DNA from: Streptomyces luteolifulvus
GTDB lineage: Bacteria; Actinomycetota; Actinomycetes; Streptomycetales; Streptomycetaceae
Direction of reading: 5' to 3'
Length of the DNA: 64,000 bases
NCBI RefSeq assembly: GCF_008806595.1
Contig: NZ_VZRB01000007.1
Span: 124,001 to 188,000 of the forward strand
Position 1 is the first letter of the stretch, and each line of letters opens with the position of its first letter. Position numbers and translations under genes: made by a program. Below are positions 15,914 to 24,849 of the stretch, piece after piece. Below the pieces are notes generated by a model. It did not search any database. It was given only the letters and a program-made list of their open reading frames with translations, and was not told the DNA's origin.

Positions 15914-15958
15914 CACAGCCCTCTCGGCAAGGACGGCGAACTGGTCGAGAGGGCTGTG
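15914..15958. terminator. bidirectional terminator hairpin
   Basis: CACAGCCCTCTCG (15914-15926) pairs perfectly with CGAGAGGGCTGTG (15946-15958), a 13-bp stem with a 19-base loop, between convergent glutathione peroxidase and DUF397 genes. Confidence 0.8.
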
Positions 15959-16030
15959 CCCATGGTGCCTGTGCTTCTCGATCGTGCGGTTGCCGATCGG
16001 GTGGTCCGGCGGGGATCAGAAAGCTCCCTC

Positions 16031-16219
16031 TTACGCCTTGACCGCTGCCACGAAGGCCTTCCACGCGTCGGCGGGGAACGCCAGGGTGGGGCCCTCGGGG
16101 ACCTTGGAGTCACGGACGGCCAGTGTCGCGGAGGGCGACTTGACCTCGACGCACGCGCCGTTTCCCGTGGAGTAGGAGGACTTGGTCCACGTTGCCGTGG
16201 CACCCTGATGAATTGCCAT
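16031..16219 (-). CDS. DUF397 protein paired with the XRE regulator
   Basis: 62 residues from the ATG 16219 with GGAG upstream; the longer in-frame extension is not plausible. WTKSSYSTGNGACVEVKSP, VRDSKVPEGPTLAFP and W-x-AFVAAVKA are the signatures of DUF397. These small proteins are encoded next to XRE-DUF5753 regulators and behave as antitoxin- or partner-like modulators; the Scr1/Scr2 pair of S. coelicolor, which affects antibiotic production, has this design. It follows the XRE gene after 181 bp on the same strand. Confidence 0.9.
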   Translation of the reverse strand: MAIHQGATATWTKSSYSTGNGACVEVKSPSATLAVRDSKVPEGPTLAFPADAWKAFVAAVKA

Positions 16220-16400
16220 TTTTGCTCCGGTGGCGAGTTGTACGGTTTGAGCCAACGCCTTTGATCGTGGCGTGATCGACGCTACTCGCCGCCCTGCCTG
16301 TCCGGAGGAGTCGTTCACTCGACCGGATGGCATATTCCAGGTGAGTCTTCCAGTCGGCCCACTCAGGGGTGTAGCATTCGCCCCTTCACTCGCGGGAAGC

Positions 16401-17258
16401 TCAACGGGCGTATTCTTTCGCGACATCCTCGATGAGCCGACGCGACTGGTCCACGTTCAGCGCCTGCGCCCGCAGGTGCTCGTACATCACCGTGTACTTC
16501 TGCACGTCGTGGGCCTTCTCCAGATACAGGTCGCTGGTCACGCCCTCGATGTACACCACGCTCGAATCGGCCGCGTCCGCGAACTCCAGGATCGCGTACT
16601 GGCCGTTGATACCGGGGTGCGCCCCGACCTCGAAGGGCAGCACCTGCACGGTGATGTGCGGCTGCTGGGACACCTCGGCGACGTGCTCCAACTGCTCGCG
16701 CATCACCTGACGGCTGCCCACGACCCGGCGCAGCGCCGCCTCGTCCAGGACCACCCACAGCCTGAGCGGGTCCCGCTCGGCGGCGATCCGGTCCTGCCGC
16801 CGCAGCCGGACCTGGACCCGCTTCTCGATGTCCGTGACCGAGGTCTCGGGCAACGCGCCCTGGATGATGGCCTCCGCGTACTGACGGGTCTGCAACAGGC
16901 CCGGGACGACCTGGGGTTCGTAGACCCGAAGCGACTCCGCGTCGGTCTCCAGGCCGATGTAGACGCTGTACGGGATGTCCCCGAAGGCATGCCACCAGCC
17001 CTGCTGGCGCGAGTCCTTGGCCATCTGCATCAGCGACTCGACGATCCGCTGGTCCTCGACCTCGTAGACCCCGCACAGATCACGGACGTCCCGCTGGCTG
17101 ATGCTGCGCCGGCCGTTCTCCAGGCGGCTGATCTTCGACTGCGACACGAGCAGCCGTTCCGCCACTTCCTCGGCGGTCATGCCCTTGAGCTCACGGAGCC
17201 TGCGCAGCTCCTGGCCCAGCCGGCGTCGCCTGACTGTGGGATTGACATTGGACGCCAC
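16401..17258 (-). CDS. XRE-family regulator with DUF5753 (Scr1-type)
   Basis: 285 residues from the GTG at 17258, which has GGAGGTG upstream; an upstream TTG would add 25 odd residues. The helix-turn-helix is at about residues 14-70 (LGQELRRLRELKGMTAEEVAERLLVSQSKISRLENGRRS). The C-terminal 180 residues match DUF5753: YEPQVVPGLLQTRQYAEAII, RQDRI, LWVVLDEAALRRVVG, VQVLPFEVGAHPG, ILEF and VVYIEG. It acts as a DNA-binding regulator with its DUF397 partner, encoded just downstream. Gene order around it (peroxidase, DUF397, XRE, GPP34, D,D-carboxypeptidase) is the conserved Streptomyces order. Confidence 0.92.
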   Translation of the reverse strand: MASNVNPTVRRRRLGQELRRLRELKGMTAEEVAERLLVSQSKISRLENGRRSISQRDVRDLCGVYEVEDQRIVESLMQMAKDSRQQGWWHAFGDIPYSVYIGLETDAESLRVYEPQVVPGLLQTRQYAEAIIQGALPETSVTDIEKRVQVRLRRQDRIAAERDPLRLWVVLDEAALRRVVGSRQVMREQLEHVAEVSQQPHITVQVLPFEVGAHPGINGQYAILEFADAADSSVVYIEGVTSDLYLEKAHDVQKYTVMYEHLRAQALNVDQSRRLIEDVAKEYAR

Positions 17259-17618
17259 GGGACGTGCACCTCCGGCTGCGTGGGCCTTGTGTTTGCCACT
17301 TTGCGTATCTGCTGTTGAGCAGACTGCCACCAAGGTGCTTTCTACCGCTGGGAAACCGTGGATATGCGCAGCGTACGCGCCGGTTCGGGGCGATCCGGAG
17401 TGTCCTGCGGCGATGCCTTCGCATGCGGCCGCGCGGGGCGGCGGACCGTGTCGTCGTCCCGGACGTAACGGTCTCGTCGCCCCGCGCGGACCAGCGGCTC
17501 CCGTACCGGGTTCTGGGGACTGGGCTCTCTGGCTCGGTGCGGCGCTGGTGATGCGGGTGTGGTGCGGATGATGCGGGTGGTACGGGTGTGGTGCGGTTGT
17601 GCCGCCGTGGGACTGCGG
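17259..17618. other. 360-bp gap with short direct repeats
   Basis: No gene seen. Near its left end it should hold the promoter of the XRE gene. The part 17550-17600 has imperfect GT-rich repeats (GGGTGTGGTGCGG twice, with ATGCGGGTGG between). No terminator-like stem was found after GPP34. Confidence 0.5.
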
Positions 17619-18374
17619 TCAGTGGGCCACGGCGCGCGCCATGGAACCGCGGCGCGGTTGCAGCGGAACGCCTCGAGCGGGCTCCCCTGCGGGCCTGGCT
17701 CCGGGTCCGGCCTGGCGGCCGGCCTGTGCCGGGCTGCGGCGCGGCTGGGCCGCCACGCCGTTCTGGACGTCCATCACGGCGTGCGCCACGAGGCCGCCCA
17801 TGGGGTCGTGCCTGATCAGGTCCCGCAGCCGGGAACGGGACGAGCGTCCCTCGTTGCCCGGATACAGGTGCTTGCCGAGACCGACCGCGTGTGCCAGTGC
17901 GGCGAGGGCCGCGGTCCGCGGGTCCGGCGGTACGCCGGTGCGGATCGCCGAGTCCAGCCGGGCCCTGATCTCCCGGCTGATGGCCGTGTCCGTCGCCTGG
18001 TAGCGAGTCGTCGGCAGCACTCCGCACATCTGACCCGCCACGGCATGCACCATGCCGCACCGCTCCAGATGCGAGAGGTAGGTCTGGCGGAGGCCCAGTC
18101 GCGGCCCGCCGATCCAGTTCACAGCCCGTACGGGAGCGCCGCGCCTGCGCAGCAGCTCCAACGCACAGTCCAAAGTCGGATCTCCAGTCGGCCGTGGTGC
18201 CACCACGGCGATACGATCCCCGTCTGGGGCTATCCGTCCGGCCAGCGCCAGCTCCACTAGCTGCGCTCCGGCCAGACCGAGGTCGAGCGACTGCGGCTGC
18301 GCAGTGGTACCCGTGGCCGGGTCCAGTGCCAGCAGCAGAAGCTCCTCCGGAAGTGTTCTGCGGCTCCTGCCCAT
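17619..18374 (-). CDS. GPP34 (GOLPH3/Vps74-like) family protein
   Basis: 251 residues; ATG 18374 with GGGGAGG upstream. TLPEELLLLALDPATGT, GLAGAQLVELALAGRI and LAALAHAVGLGKHLYPG are the signatures of the GPP34 fold, known in eukaryotes to bind phosphatidylinositol-4-phosphate at Golgi membranes. Streptomyces have many paralogues of unknown role. The C-terminal 45 residues (after MDVQNGVAA) are disordered, Pro/Ala/Arg-rich. Probably a peripheral membrane protein. Confidence 0.88.
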   Translation of the reverse strand: MGRSRRTLPEELLLLALDPATGTTAQPQSLDLGLAGAQLVELALAGRIAPDGDRIAVVAPRPTGDPTLDCALELLRRRGAPVRAVNWIGGPRLGLRQTYLSHLERCGMVHAVAGQMCGVLPTTRYQATDTAISREIRARLDSAIRTGVPPDPRTAALAALAHAVGLGKHLYPGNEGRSSRSRLRDLIRHDPMGGLVAHAVMDVQNGVAAQPRRSPAQAGRQAGPGARPAGEPARGVPLQPRRGSMARAVAH

Positions 18375-18611
18375 CCATGCCTCCCCGCGTGGATGAAAGA
18401 CAGGGTGACCCCTCTCACATTGGTCTGTCGAGGGTGCGTGACCTGTTTGTAGTGGAACCAGTAGGTATGTCGTTCTCGTCTACCGCGTGGGGCGAGCCCG
18501 CACACAGGACACTGGTACAACCTTCGGACAGCGCCATGAGGCGGTGTACGGGCGACGGTTCACGGTTTCGTTTGGCGCACGGAGAGCGTACAGCGCATGG
18601 AGGAGGCATCG

Positions 18612-21092
18612 GTGGCGGGCGAGTCCCCCGACAGGTCGAAGCAGCGCGAGTCGTCGGCAGAACCGACGTCGGGGAGCGCGGGTCCGGTTCCCGAAGCCAG
18701 GACCGAGAACGGCAAGGCGAAGGAGACACGTGATCCTCGCCTGGAGGTCGCACGCGCCCGCGGGGGCGTCGACACGGCGACGACGGTGCTGTCGGTCCGC
18801 GAGCTGACCCGGGAGACCGAGCAGGCCGAGGAGCCGGAGGACGCCGAGGAGCCGGAGCCCGGGGCCCAGGACACCGGCGGGAACGGTTCGGCGGACGAGG
18901 CGGCTCCCGGGGACGGCGCGGACGCCGGGCCGGGCGACGAGCGGCTGCGGGACGTCGTGGCCGCGTGGGTGCGGTCGGCGGACACGGAGCACGAGGCTGA
19001 GGCGGAGACCGAGGGCGACGCGGAGGCCTCCGACCAGGCCGAGGACGACGCGGAGACCTCCGACGAGGCCGAGGACGACGTGGAGGCCGAGGGGACCGCG
19101 GAGACCACGGAGACCACGGACGAGGCCGACGCCGACGCCGAGGGTGACGCCGACGCGGAAGCCGCGGCCGTCGCCGCCGACGACGGCGCGGTCGAGGACG
19201 CCGTGCCCGAGGAGCCCCGGGACGACGCCGACGACGACCGTACGGAGCCCGAGGAGGCCGCGGAGGCCGACGCAGAGGCCGAGGTCGACACGGACGCCCC
19301 GGAGGAGCCCGCGGACGAGGACGAGCCCGCGGACACCGCTGCCGACGACGACACGGACGAAGCCGCCTCCGACCCGGCCCCGAAGGCCGGCGCCCCCGCC
19401 AAGCCCGGCACCGGCACCGGCACCCCCAAGGCCGGCACCCCCTCCTGGGCCAAGCGCTCCGGCGACGACGAGCGTCCCGTCGACCAGCCCACCGCCGTCT
19501 TCAAGGCCGTACGGCCGTCCGCGCCCGCCGTGGACCAGCCGACGACCATGCTGAAGCTCGGCGGCGCGACCAAGGCGCCGAAGGACGCGGAGCCCACGGA
19601 CGCGGAGCCCACGGACACGAAGCTCAAGGACGACACCAAGCCCAAGCCGACGCCCAAGCCCACGCCCGAGGCCGACCGCACCAGCAAGTTCGTCGCGCTC
19701 AAGCCCCTGGACGAGCCGCGCCCGGCGGCGCCGCCGAAGCCGGCCTCGCCGGACGTCACCGCGGTCGTCGGGCAGACGGGCCCCGAGCGGACCATGCAGC
19801 AGCCGCTGCCGCCGAAGCCGCCGCTGGACCTGCTGGCGGAGCTGACGAACACCCCGCCGCCCCCGGCGACCCCGGTCCGCACGCTCATCCGCCGGGTCAA
19901 GATCTGGACCCCGCTGGTGCTGCTTCTGGCGATCATCTTTGCGATCGCACAGGCCGTGCGCCCGCTGCCCGCCCCGACCCTCGACCTCACCGCCGAGGAG
20001 AGCTACACCTTCGACGGCGGCAAGGTGTCCATTCCGTGGCCGTCGGACGGACAGGGCGCGCTCGACGTCCAGGGCATCGGTTCGTTCGGCTCGTCCGGCG
20101 AGCAGAAGCCCGCGCCGATCGCCAGCGTCGCCAAGGTCATGACCACGTACCTGATCCTGCGTGACCACCCGCTCAAGGGCGGCGAGGGCGGCGACATCAA
20201 GGTGGACCGGACGGCCGAGGAGCAGGCGACCGCGGACGGCGAGTCGACGGTCGAGGTGCGCGCGGGCGACACCATCACCGAGCGGGAGGCCCTGGAGGGC
20301 GTCCTGATCGCGTCCGCGAACAACGTGGCCCGGCTGCTCGCGCGCTGGGACGCCGGGTCGGAGAAGGCCTTCGTGGCGAAGATGAACGCCGCCGCCGAGG
20401 AACTCGGGATGACCAACACGACGTACACCGACCCGTCGGGTCTGGAGAAGACGACCGTCTCCACGGCCGTGGACCAGGTGAAGCTGGCGAAGGCCGCGAT
20501 GAAGGACGAGTCCTTCCGCGAGATCGCCCGGATGATGGAGTACGTCGACTACAAGGGCCAGAAGCACCCCAACTGGAACCGTCTGGTCGGCTCCAACGGC
20601 GTCATCGGCATCAAGACCGGCACCACCACCGCGGCCGGGGGCAACCTCGTCTTCGCGGCGGTGAAGGAGCTCGGCGGCGAGACGCGGACCATCGTCGGCG
20701 CGGTCGTCGGCCAGGGCCCCGGAGGTTCGGACAACACGATCCTCAGCGGTGCCATCGACGCGGGCGACCAGCTGATCCGGGCCGCGCAGGACGCGCTGAC
20801 CTCGGCGAAGATCCTGAAGAAGGGCGATGTCGTCGGCTACGTCGACGACGGCCTCGGCGGCCGTACACCCGTCGTGATCACCAAGGACGTCCCCGCCGTG
20901 GGCTGGGCCGGCCTGGAGGTGAAGCTGTCCTTCGCCCCCGGCGACCTCCCGCACTCCGCGAAGGCGGGTACCAAGGTGGGCACCCTCACCGTGGGGGACG
21001 GCGGCGCGGCCGGGGCCGTGAAGGTCCCGGTCGCTCTGGGGAAGGACCTGGTCGAGCCGGGCTTCACGGACAAGCTGACCCGCCTCGGCTGA
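18612..21092 (+). CDS. D-alanyl-D-alanine carboxypeptidase (PBP5/DacA-like) with long acidic cytoplasmic domain
   Basis: 826 residues from the GTG 18612, which has GGAGGAGG in front; the ATG at 18597 would overlap that site. Residues 1-430 are disordered: about 1-300 very rich in Glu, Asp and Ala, then Pro/Lys/Thr-rich with repeated DQPTAVFK- and DQPTTMLK-like motifs. A membrane helix lies at about 431-450 (IWTPLVLLLAIIFAIAQAV). The extracellular peptidase S11 domain has SxxK (Ser505 in IASVAKVM), SxN (Ser568 in SANN) and KTG (Lys668). It trims peptidoglycan pentapeptides outside the cell. The family is normally about 400 residues, so half of this protein is an extra intracellular tail. Confidence 0.93.
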   Translation: MAGESPDRSKQRESSAEPTSGSAGPVPEARTENGKAKETRDPRLEVARARGGVDTATTVLSVRELTRETEQAEEPEDAEEPEPGAQDTGGNGSADEAAPGDGADAGPGDERLRDVVAAWVRSADTEHEAEAETEGDAEASDQAEDDAETSDEAEDDVEAEGTAETTETTDEADADAEGDADAEAAAVAADDGAVEDAVPEEPRDDADDDRTEPEEAAEADAEAEVDTDAPEEPADEDEPADTAADDDTDEAASDPAPKAGAPAKPGTGTGTPKAGTPSWAKRSGDDERPVDQPTAVFKAVRPSAPAVDQPTTMLKLGGATKAPKDAEPTDAEPTDTKLKDDTKPKPTPKPTPEADRTSKFVALKPLDEPRPAAPPKPASPDVTAVVGQTGPERTMQQPLPPKPPLDLLAELTNTPPPPATPVRTLIRRVKIWTPLVLLLAIIFAIAQAVRPLPAPTLDLTAEESYTFDGGKVSIPWPSDGQGALDVQGIGSFGSSGEQKPAPIASVAKVMTTYLILRDHPLKGGEGGDIKVDRTAEEQATADGESTVEVRAGDTITEREALEGVLIASANNVARLLARWDAGSEKAFVAKMNAAAEELGMTNTTYTDPSGLEKTTVSTAVDQVKLAKAAMKDESFREIARMMEYVDYKGQKHPNWNRLVGSNGVIGIKTGTTTAAGGNLVFAAVKELGGETRTIVGAVVGQGPGGSDNTILSGAIDAGDQLIRAAQDALTSAKILKKGDVVGYVDDGLGGRTPVVITKDVPAVGWAGLEVKLSFAPGDLPHSAKAGTKVGTLTVGDGGAAGAVKVPVALGKDLVEPGFTDKLTRLG

Positions 21093-21277
21093 TACCGCCT
21101 CGCGCACGTCGCCGGTCGGCGCCCGCCCGGGCGCTCACCGGCGACGTGCGTGCTAGCGTCGCGAATCGGGGCAGGTCGTCGCTCACGGGACGCGGGCGCT
21201 GAACCCGCCAGGACGCGGCCGGCAACGCGGGGGAAACGGGACGCGGCCGAGAACAGAACACGGGGAGTGCCTTTCAG

Positions 21278-23101
21278 GTGGCCACTGCGGAGCCGACACG
21301 CGCCGACGACGCCGAGCCGGGACCGGGAGCCGGTCCGCGAATACGTGTGCCCGCGCCCGGGGCCGAGCCGGAGGCCGCGGGCCTCGTCCTCGCCGTGCGC
21401 GAGAGGCTGCTGCGGCACCCCGTACTCTCCGTCACTGCCCTGTCGGGCGTCCTGCACATCGTCTGGTTCTTCACGTTCGCCAACAGCGGCGGTGACCTCG
21501 CGGCACAGGACGCCTGGGCCGAGTTCGTCGGCCGGCATCCGGACTCGGCGTACAACCTCGCCTGGTACGGCGGTATGCACCCGGTGTCGTACAGCGTGGT
21601 GTCGCCGTATCTGATGTCGGTGCTCGGGGTCCGTACGACGATGATGATCGCGGGGACGGTCTCCGCGGGCCTGCTGACCATGATCCTCATCCGCAGCCGC
21701 TCGGTGCGGAACCCGCTGTGGGCGTCGCTGGCGGGGGTCTTCGCGTTCCTGTGCAACGCGGCGTCGGGGCGCGTGACGTTCGGCCTGGGCACGATGTTCG
21801 CGCTGGGCGCGGTCGCCGTCGTGTTCTGCTGGCCGTACCGCTGGCGCTACAAGCGGTGGGCGAAGGCGCTGTGCGCGGCTCCGCTGGCCGCGCTCGCGAC
21901 CATGTCGTCGCCGGTCGCCGGCCTGTTCGTGGGCCTGGTGGCGGTGGCGATGTTCCTGCAGAGGCGGCGCCCCGGCGCCTGGGCGCTGGGTCTCGCACCG
22001 ACCGCCGTCGTGGCCGTCTCCGCCTGGGCGTTCCCCTTCTCCGGCACCCAGCCGATGACGATCTTCTCGGTGATCCTGCCGCTGCTGTACGGGATTTTCG
22101 TCCTCGTCCTGGTCCCCAGGGAGTGGACGACGGTCCGGATCACGGCCGGGGTCTACAGCCTCGCGGTCGTGCTGGTCTGGCTGGTCAGCTCCCAGATCGG
22201 CTCCAACATCAGCCGGCTGCCGATGCTGTTCGCCGGGGTGGCTCTGGTGGCGGCACTGCCCTTCGCGGTGCCGCGGTCCCGCAAGTGGTACGCCATAGTC
22301 GTCGCCTTCGCCGGCTTCTGCGGCTGGATCGGGTTCAAGTCGGTCGACGACGTCGTGCACACGACCCCGACGGCGTCCTGGGCGCGCGAGCTGGCGCCGC
22401 TCGTCAACGAACTCCAGGAGGTCGGCGCGGAGAAGGGCCGTGTGGAGGTCGTACCCGCCCGCTCCCACCGGGAGGCCTCCGCCCTCGCCCCGTACGTCAA
22501 TCTGGCCCGCGGCTGGAACCGCCAGGCCGACATGGAGCGCAATCCCCTCTTCTACGACGACACGCTCAACTCGGCGAACTACCACGAGTGGCTCCAGCGC
22601 TGGGCCGTGCACTTCGTCGTCCTGCCGAAGGACGAGCCCGACGGCGACGGCGGCGAGCGCGAGCGGGAGCTGGTGCAGCGGGGCATGCCGTATCTGAAGC
22701 AGATCTGGGGCGACGCCAACTGGCAGCTGTTCAAGGTGACCGACCCGGCGCCGCTCGCCGAGCCCAACGCCGTCGTCCAGCGGGCCGAGCAGGGCGAGAT
22801 GACGATGGTGGTGAAGAAGGCGGGCCGCGTCCTCATCCGCATCCCGTACTCGCCGTGGCTGAGCATCGTCGACGCCGACGGCAAGAAGCTCAAGCCGCCC
22901 CAGGAGACGGAGGCGTCCAAGAACGGGCCCGAGGGCACGCCGAAGACGTACGACAACGTCAACGGATGCCTGACGGAGACGGAGGAGGACGCGGAGGGCG
23001 ACAAGTGGACGATGCTGGTCGCTCCGCGGGCGGGAACGTATCGGCTGGCGGCGCCCTATACGTTGCCGCGGGGGACACCGTGCCCCGACGCGTTGAAGTG
23101 A
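21278..23101 (+). CDS. polytopic membrane protein, MFS-like annotation uncertain
   Basis: 607 residues, GTG start with GGGGAGTG upstream. A disordered N-terminus (1-40) is followed by about ten to eleven hydrophobic helices (about 48-375) and a soluble C-terminal domain of about 220 residues, predicted outside the cell. This architecture (membrane bundle plus extracytoplasmic tail, and YGGMHPVSYSVVSPY in the first outer loop) resembles GT-C-type glycosyltransferases of actinomycetes; a catalytic Asp/Glu in that loop is not certain. It lies 185 bp after the carboxypeptidase on the same strand, so a cell-envelope role is likely. Confidence 0.7.
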   Translation: MATAEPTRADDAEPGPGAGPRIRVPAPGAEPEAAGLVLAVRERLLRHPVLSVTALSGVLHIVWFFTFANSGGDLAAQDAWAEFVGRHPDSAYNLAWYGGMHPVSYSVVSPYLMSVLGVRTTMMIAGTVSAGLLTMILIRSRSVRNPLWASLAGVFAFLCNAASGRVTFGLGTMFALGAVAVVFCWPYRWRYKRWAKALCAAPLAALATMSSPVAGLFVGLVAVAMFLQRRRPGAWALGLAPTAVVAVSAWAFPFSGTQPMTIFSVILPLLYGIFVLVLVPREWTTVRITAGVYSLAVVLVWLVSSQIGSNISRLPMLFAGVALVAALPFAVPRSRKWYAIVVAFAGFCGWIGFKSVDDVVHTTPTASWARELAPLVNELQEVGAEKGRVEVVPARSHREASALAPYVNLARGWNRQADMERNPLFYDDTLNSANYHEWLQRWAVHFVVLPKDEPDGDGGERERELVQRGMPYLKQIWGDANWQLFKVTDPAPLAEPNAVVQRAEQGEMTMVVKKAGRVLIRIPYSPWLSIVDADGKKLKPPQETEASKNGPEGTPKTYDNVNGCLTETEEDAEGDKWTMLVAPRAGTYRLAAPYTLPRGTPCPDALK

Positions 23102-23112
23102 CCAGCGAGTGA

Positions 23113-23952
23113 TCAGCGCAACCTGTCGACGTAGGTGTCCGTCCCGGGAACCGTCGGAATGAACGGTGCCACCAGCTCCACCCTGCCCAGGCCCGACTCC
23201 GCGACCGCCGCGTCCAGGCCGGTGAAGTGCTCCTCCCAGCACTCCCGCGGGTCGGTCTGCAGGAACCACAGCAGGGTCAGGCGGGTGTCGACGCCCTCGA
23301 CCTGCTTGACGTACGTCATCCGGTCCCCCGGCAGCGGTGTGGGCCGGAAGACGGTCACCAGCGCGGCCGGCGAGCCCGCGACCCGCTTCGGCAGATGCCG
23401 CGAGCGCAGCCACTCCAGCAGCGCGGCCCGCTGCTCGGCGGACTCGCTGTCGATCACCTCCAGGACCAGCCCGGCATAGGGGTGGTCGAGTGCGTGGACG
23501 TCGCGGGGGCCGGCCGCGCCGTCCCGGTACACGGTCGCCGCGTGATCCTGGAACGCGGTGAAGACATGCGTACGGTCCTGGTAGACGCGGCCGTCCCGGT
23601 TGAGGCGCTTGTTGATGCCGACGGTCCACTTCATGTGGTCGTCGTAGCGGCCGTCGGTGATCCAGTACGTCGAGATGTAGCAGCCCGCGGTGACCGGCTG
23701 GGCGATCGCCGACTTCTCGGGGTACCGCAGGAGCTGGAGGTCCCGGGTGGCCACCCAGCGGCGGCCGGCGTACATCCAGGGCATCGCCATCGCTCCGGCG
23801 TAGTAGTGGTCGTCCTCGTACCAGCGGTTGTACGCGTACTCGTGGCCGGGGTGCGGCTCGACCATGGTGATGAGCGCGTGGCCGGGGCGGACCCCGTACG
23901 GGCCCACGGCGGCCAGCTCGGCGTACACCTCGCTGCGGGTCTCTTTGGACAT
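23113..23952 (-). CDS. hypothetical protein, dimeric alpha/beta-barrel-like
   Basis: 279 residues. The segment PGHEYAYNRWYEDDHYYAGAMAMPWMYAGRRWVA resembles the NxWYxxEH motif of EthD-type dimeric alpha/beta barrels, and a second such half may lie at residues 155-279 (LVTVFRPTPLPG ... TLLWFLQTDPRECWEEHFTG). The reaction is unknown. A perfect CTGACG palindrome at 23989-24005 sits 37 bp upstream in the region shared with a divergent SDR, which makes this gene part of the proposed regulon. Confidence 0.7.
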   Translation of the reverse strand: MSKETRSEVYAELAAVGPYGVRPGHALITMVEPHPGHEYAYNRWYEDDHYYAGAMAMPWMYAGRRWVATRDLQLLRYPEKSAIAQPVTAGCYISTYWITDGRYDDHMKWTVGINKRLNRDGRVYQDRTHVFTAFQDHAATVYRDGAAGPRDVHALDHPYAGLVLEVIDSESAEQRAALLEWLRSRHLPKRVAGSPAALVTVFRPTPLPGDRMTYVKQVEGVDTRLTLLWFLQTDPRECWEEHFTGLDAAVAESGLGRVELVAPFIPTVPGTDTYVDRLR

Positions 23953-23988
23953 GGCGCTCCCCTTCCGTCATCCGGCGGTCGCCCATAC

Positions 23989-24005
23989 TCTGACGCCCCG
24001 TCAGA
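23989..24005. promoter_or_regulatory. regulon palindrome 1 (SDR and EthD-like gene)
   Basis: TCTGACGCCCCGTCAGA: perfect 7-bp arms around CCC, between divergent genes at 23952 and 24033. Confidence 0.8.
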
Positions 24006-24032
24006 TAATGTGCCAGGGCCGGGAGGTGCCGG

Positions 24033-24818
24033 ATGTCACTGCTCGAGGGCAAGACCGTCGTCGTGTCGGGAGTCGGGGCGGGGCTGGGTCATCAGGTCGC
24101 CGCCGCGGTCGTACGGGACGGCGGCAACGCCGTGCTCGGGGCCCGCACCGAGGCGAACCTCGCGAAGAGCGCCGCCGGCATCGATCCGGACGGGGCGCAC
24201 ACGGCGTACCGGGCCACGGACATCACCGACGAGGGGCAGTGCGCGGAGCTGGCGGCGCTGGCGACCGCGCGGTTCGGGCGGATCGACGCCGTGGTCCATG
24301 TGGCGGCCTGGGACTCCTGCTTCGGCGGGCTGGAGGACGCCGACTTCACCACCTGGCAGTCGGTGATCGATGTGAACCTGCTGGGCACGCTGCGGATGAC
24401 GCGGGTGTGTCTGCCGGCGCTGAAGTCGTGCGGGGGCTCGGTCGTGTTCATCGGGACGCAGTCGGCGGTGGCGGCCCCCTCGCAGGTACGGCAGGCGGCG
24501 TACGCGGCCTCCAAGGGTGCGCTGACGAGCGCGATGTACTCGCTGGCGCGGGAGCTCGGGCCGCACCGGATCCGGGTCAACACCGTGCTGCCGGGCTGGA
24601 TGTGGGGGCCGCCGGTGCAGGCGTACGTCCAGTTCACGGCGCACACGGAGGGTGTGCCGGAGGCGGAGGTACTGGGCCGGCTGACCGGGCGGATGGCCCT
24701 GCCCGAGCTGGCCACGGACGGGGACGTGGCGGACGCGGCGGTGTTCCTGGCCTCGGACCGGGCGCGGGCGATCACGGGGCAGTCGCTCCTGGTGAACGCC
24801 GGGGAGCTGATGCGGTGA
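24033..24818 (+). CDS. short-chain dehydrogenase/reductase (SDR)
   Basis: 261 residues. The NAD(P)-binding motif is GVGAGLG (residues 13-19); catalytic residues are Ser144, Tyr157 and Lys161 (GTQSA; YAASK). The usual NNAG turn reads HVAAWDS. GGGAGGTG precedes the ATG. It oxidises or reduces a hydroxyl/keto group; in context this is a step of the proposed CoA-dependent or hydroxy-acid catabolic pathway. A perfect regulon palindrome ends 27 bp upstream of the start. Confidence 0.92.
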   Translation: MSLLEGKTVVVSGVGAGLGHQVAAAVVRDGGNAVLGARTEANLAKSAAGIDPDGAHTAYRATDITDEGQCAELAALATARFGRIDAVVHVAAWDSCFGGLEDADFTTWQSVIDVNLLGTLRMTRVCLPALKSCGGSVVFIGTQSAVAAPSQVRQAAYAASKGALTSAMYSLARELGPHRIRVNTVLPGWMWGPPVQAYVQFTAHTEGVPEAEVLGRLTGRMALPELATDGDVADAAVFLASDRARAITGQSLLVNAGELMR

Positions 24819-24849
24819 CGTTGTTCGTTTCGGTGAGGCCGGTGAACGA

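Noticed and set aside
18480..24052. Very long open frames on the minus strand (875 and 1071 codons) opposite the carboxypeptidase and the membrane protein
   Set aside because: They are antisense shadows caused by high GC; composition is Arg/Gly/Ala-rich without domains, and the plus-strand proteins have clear motifs.
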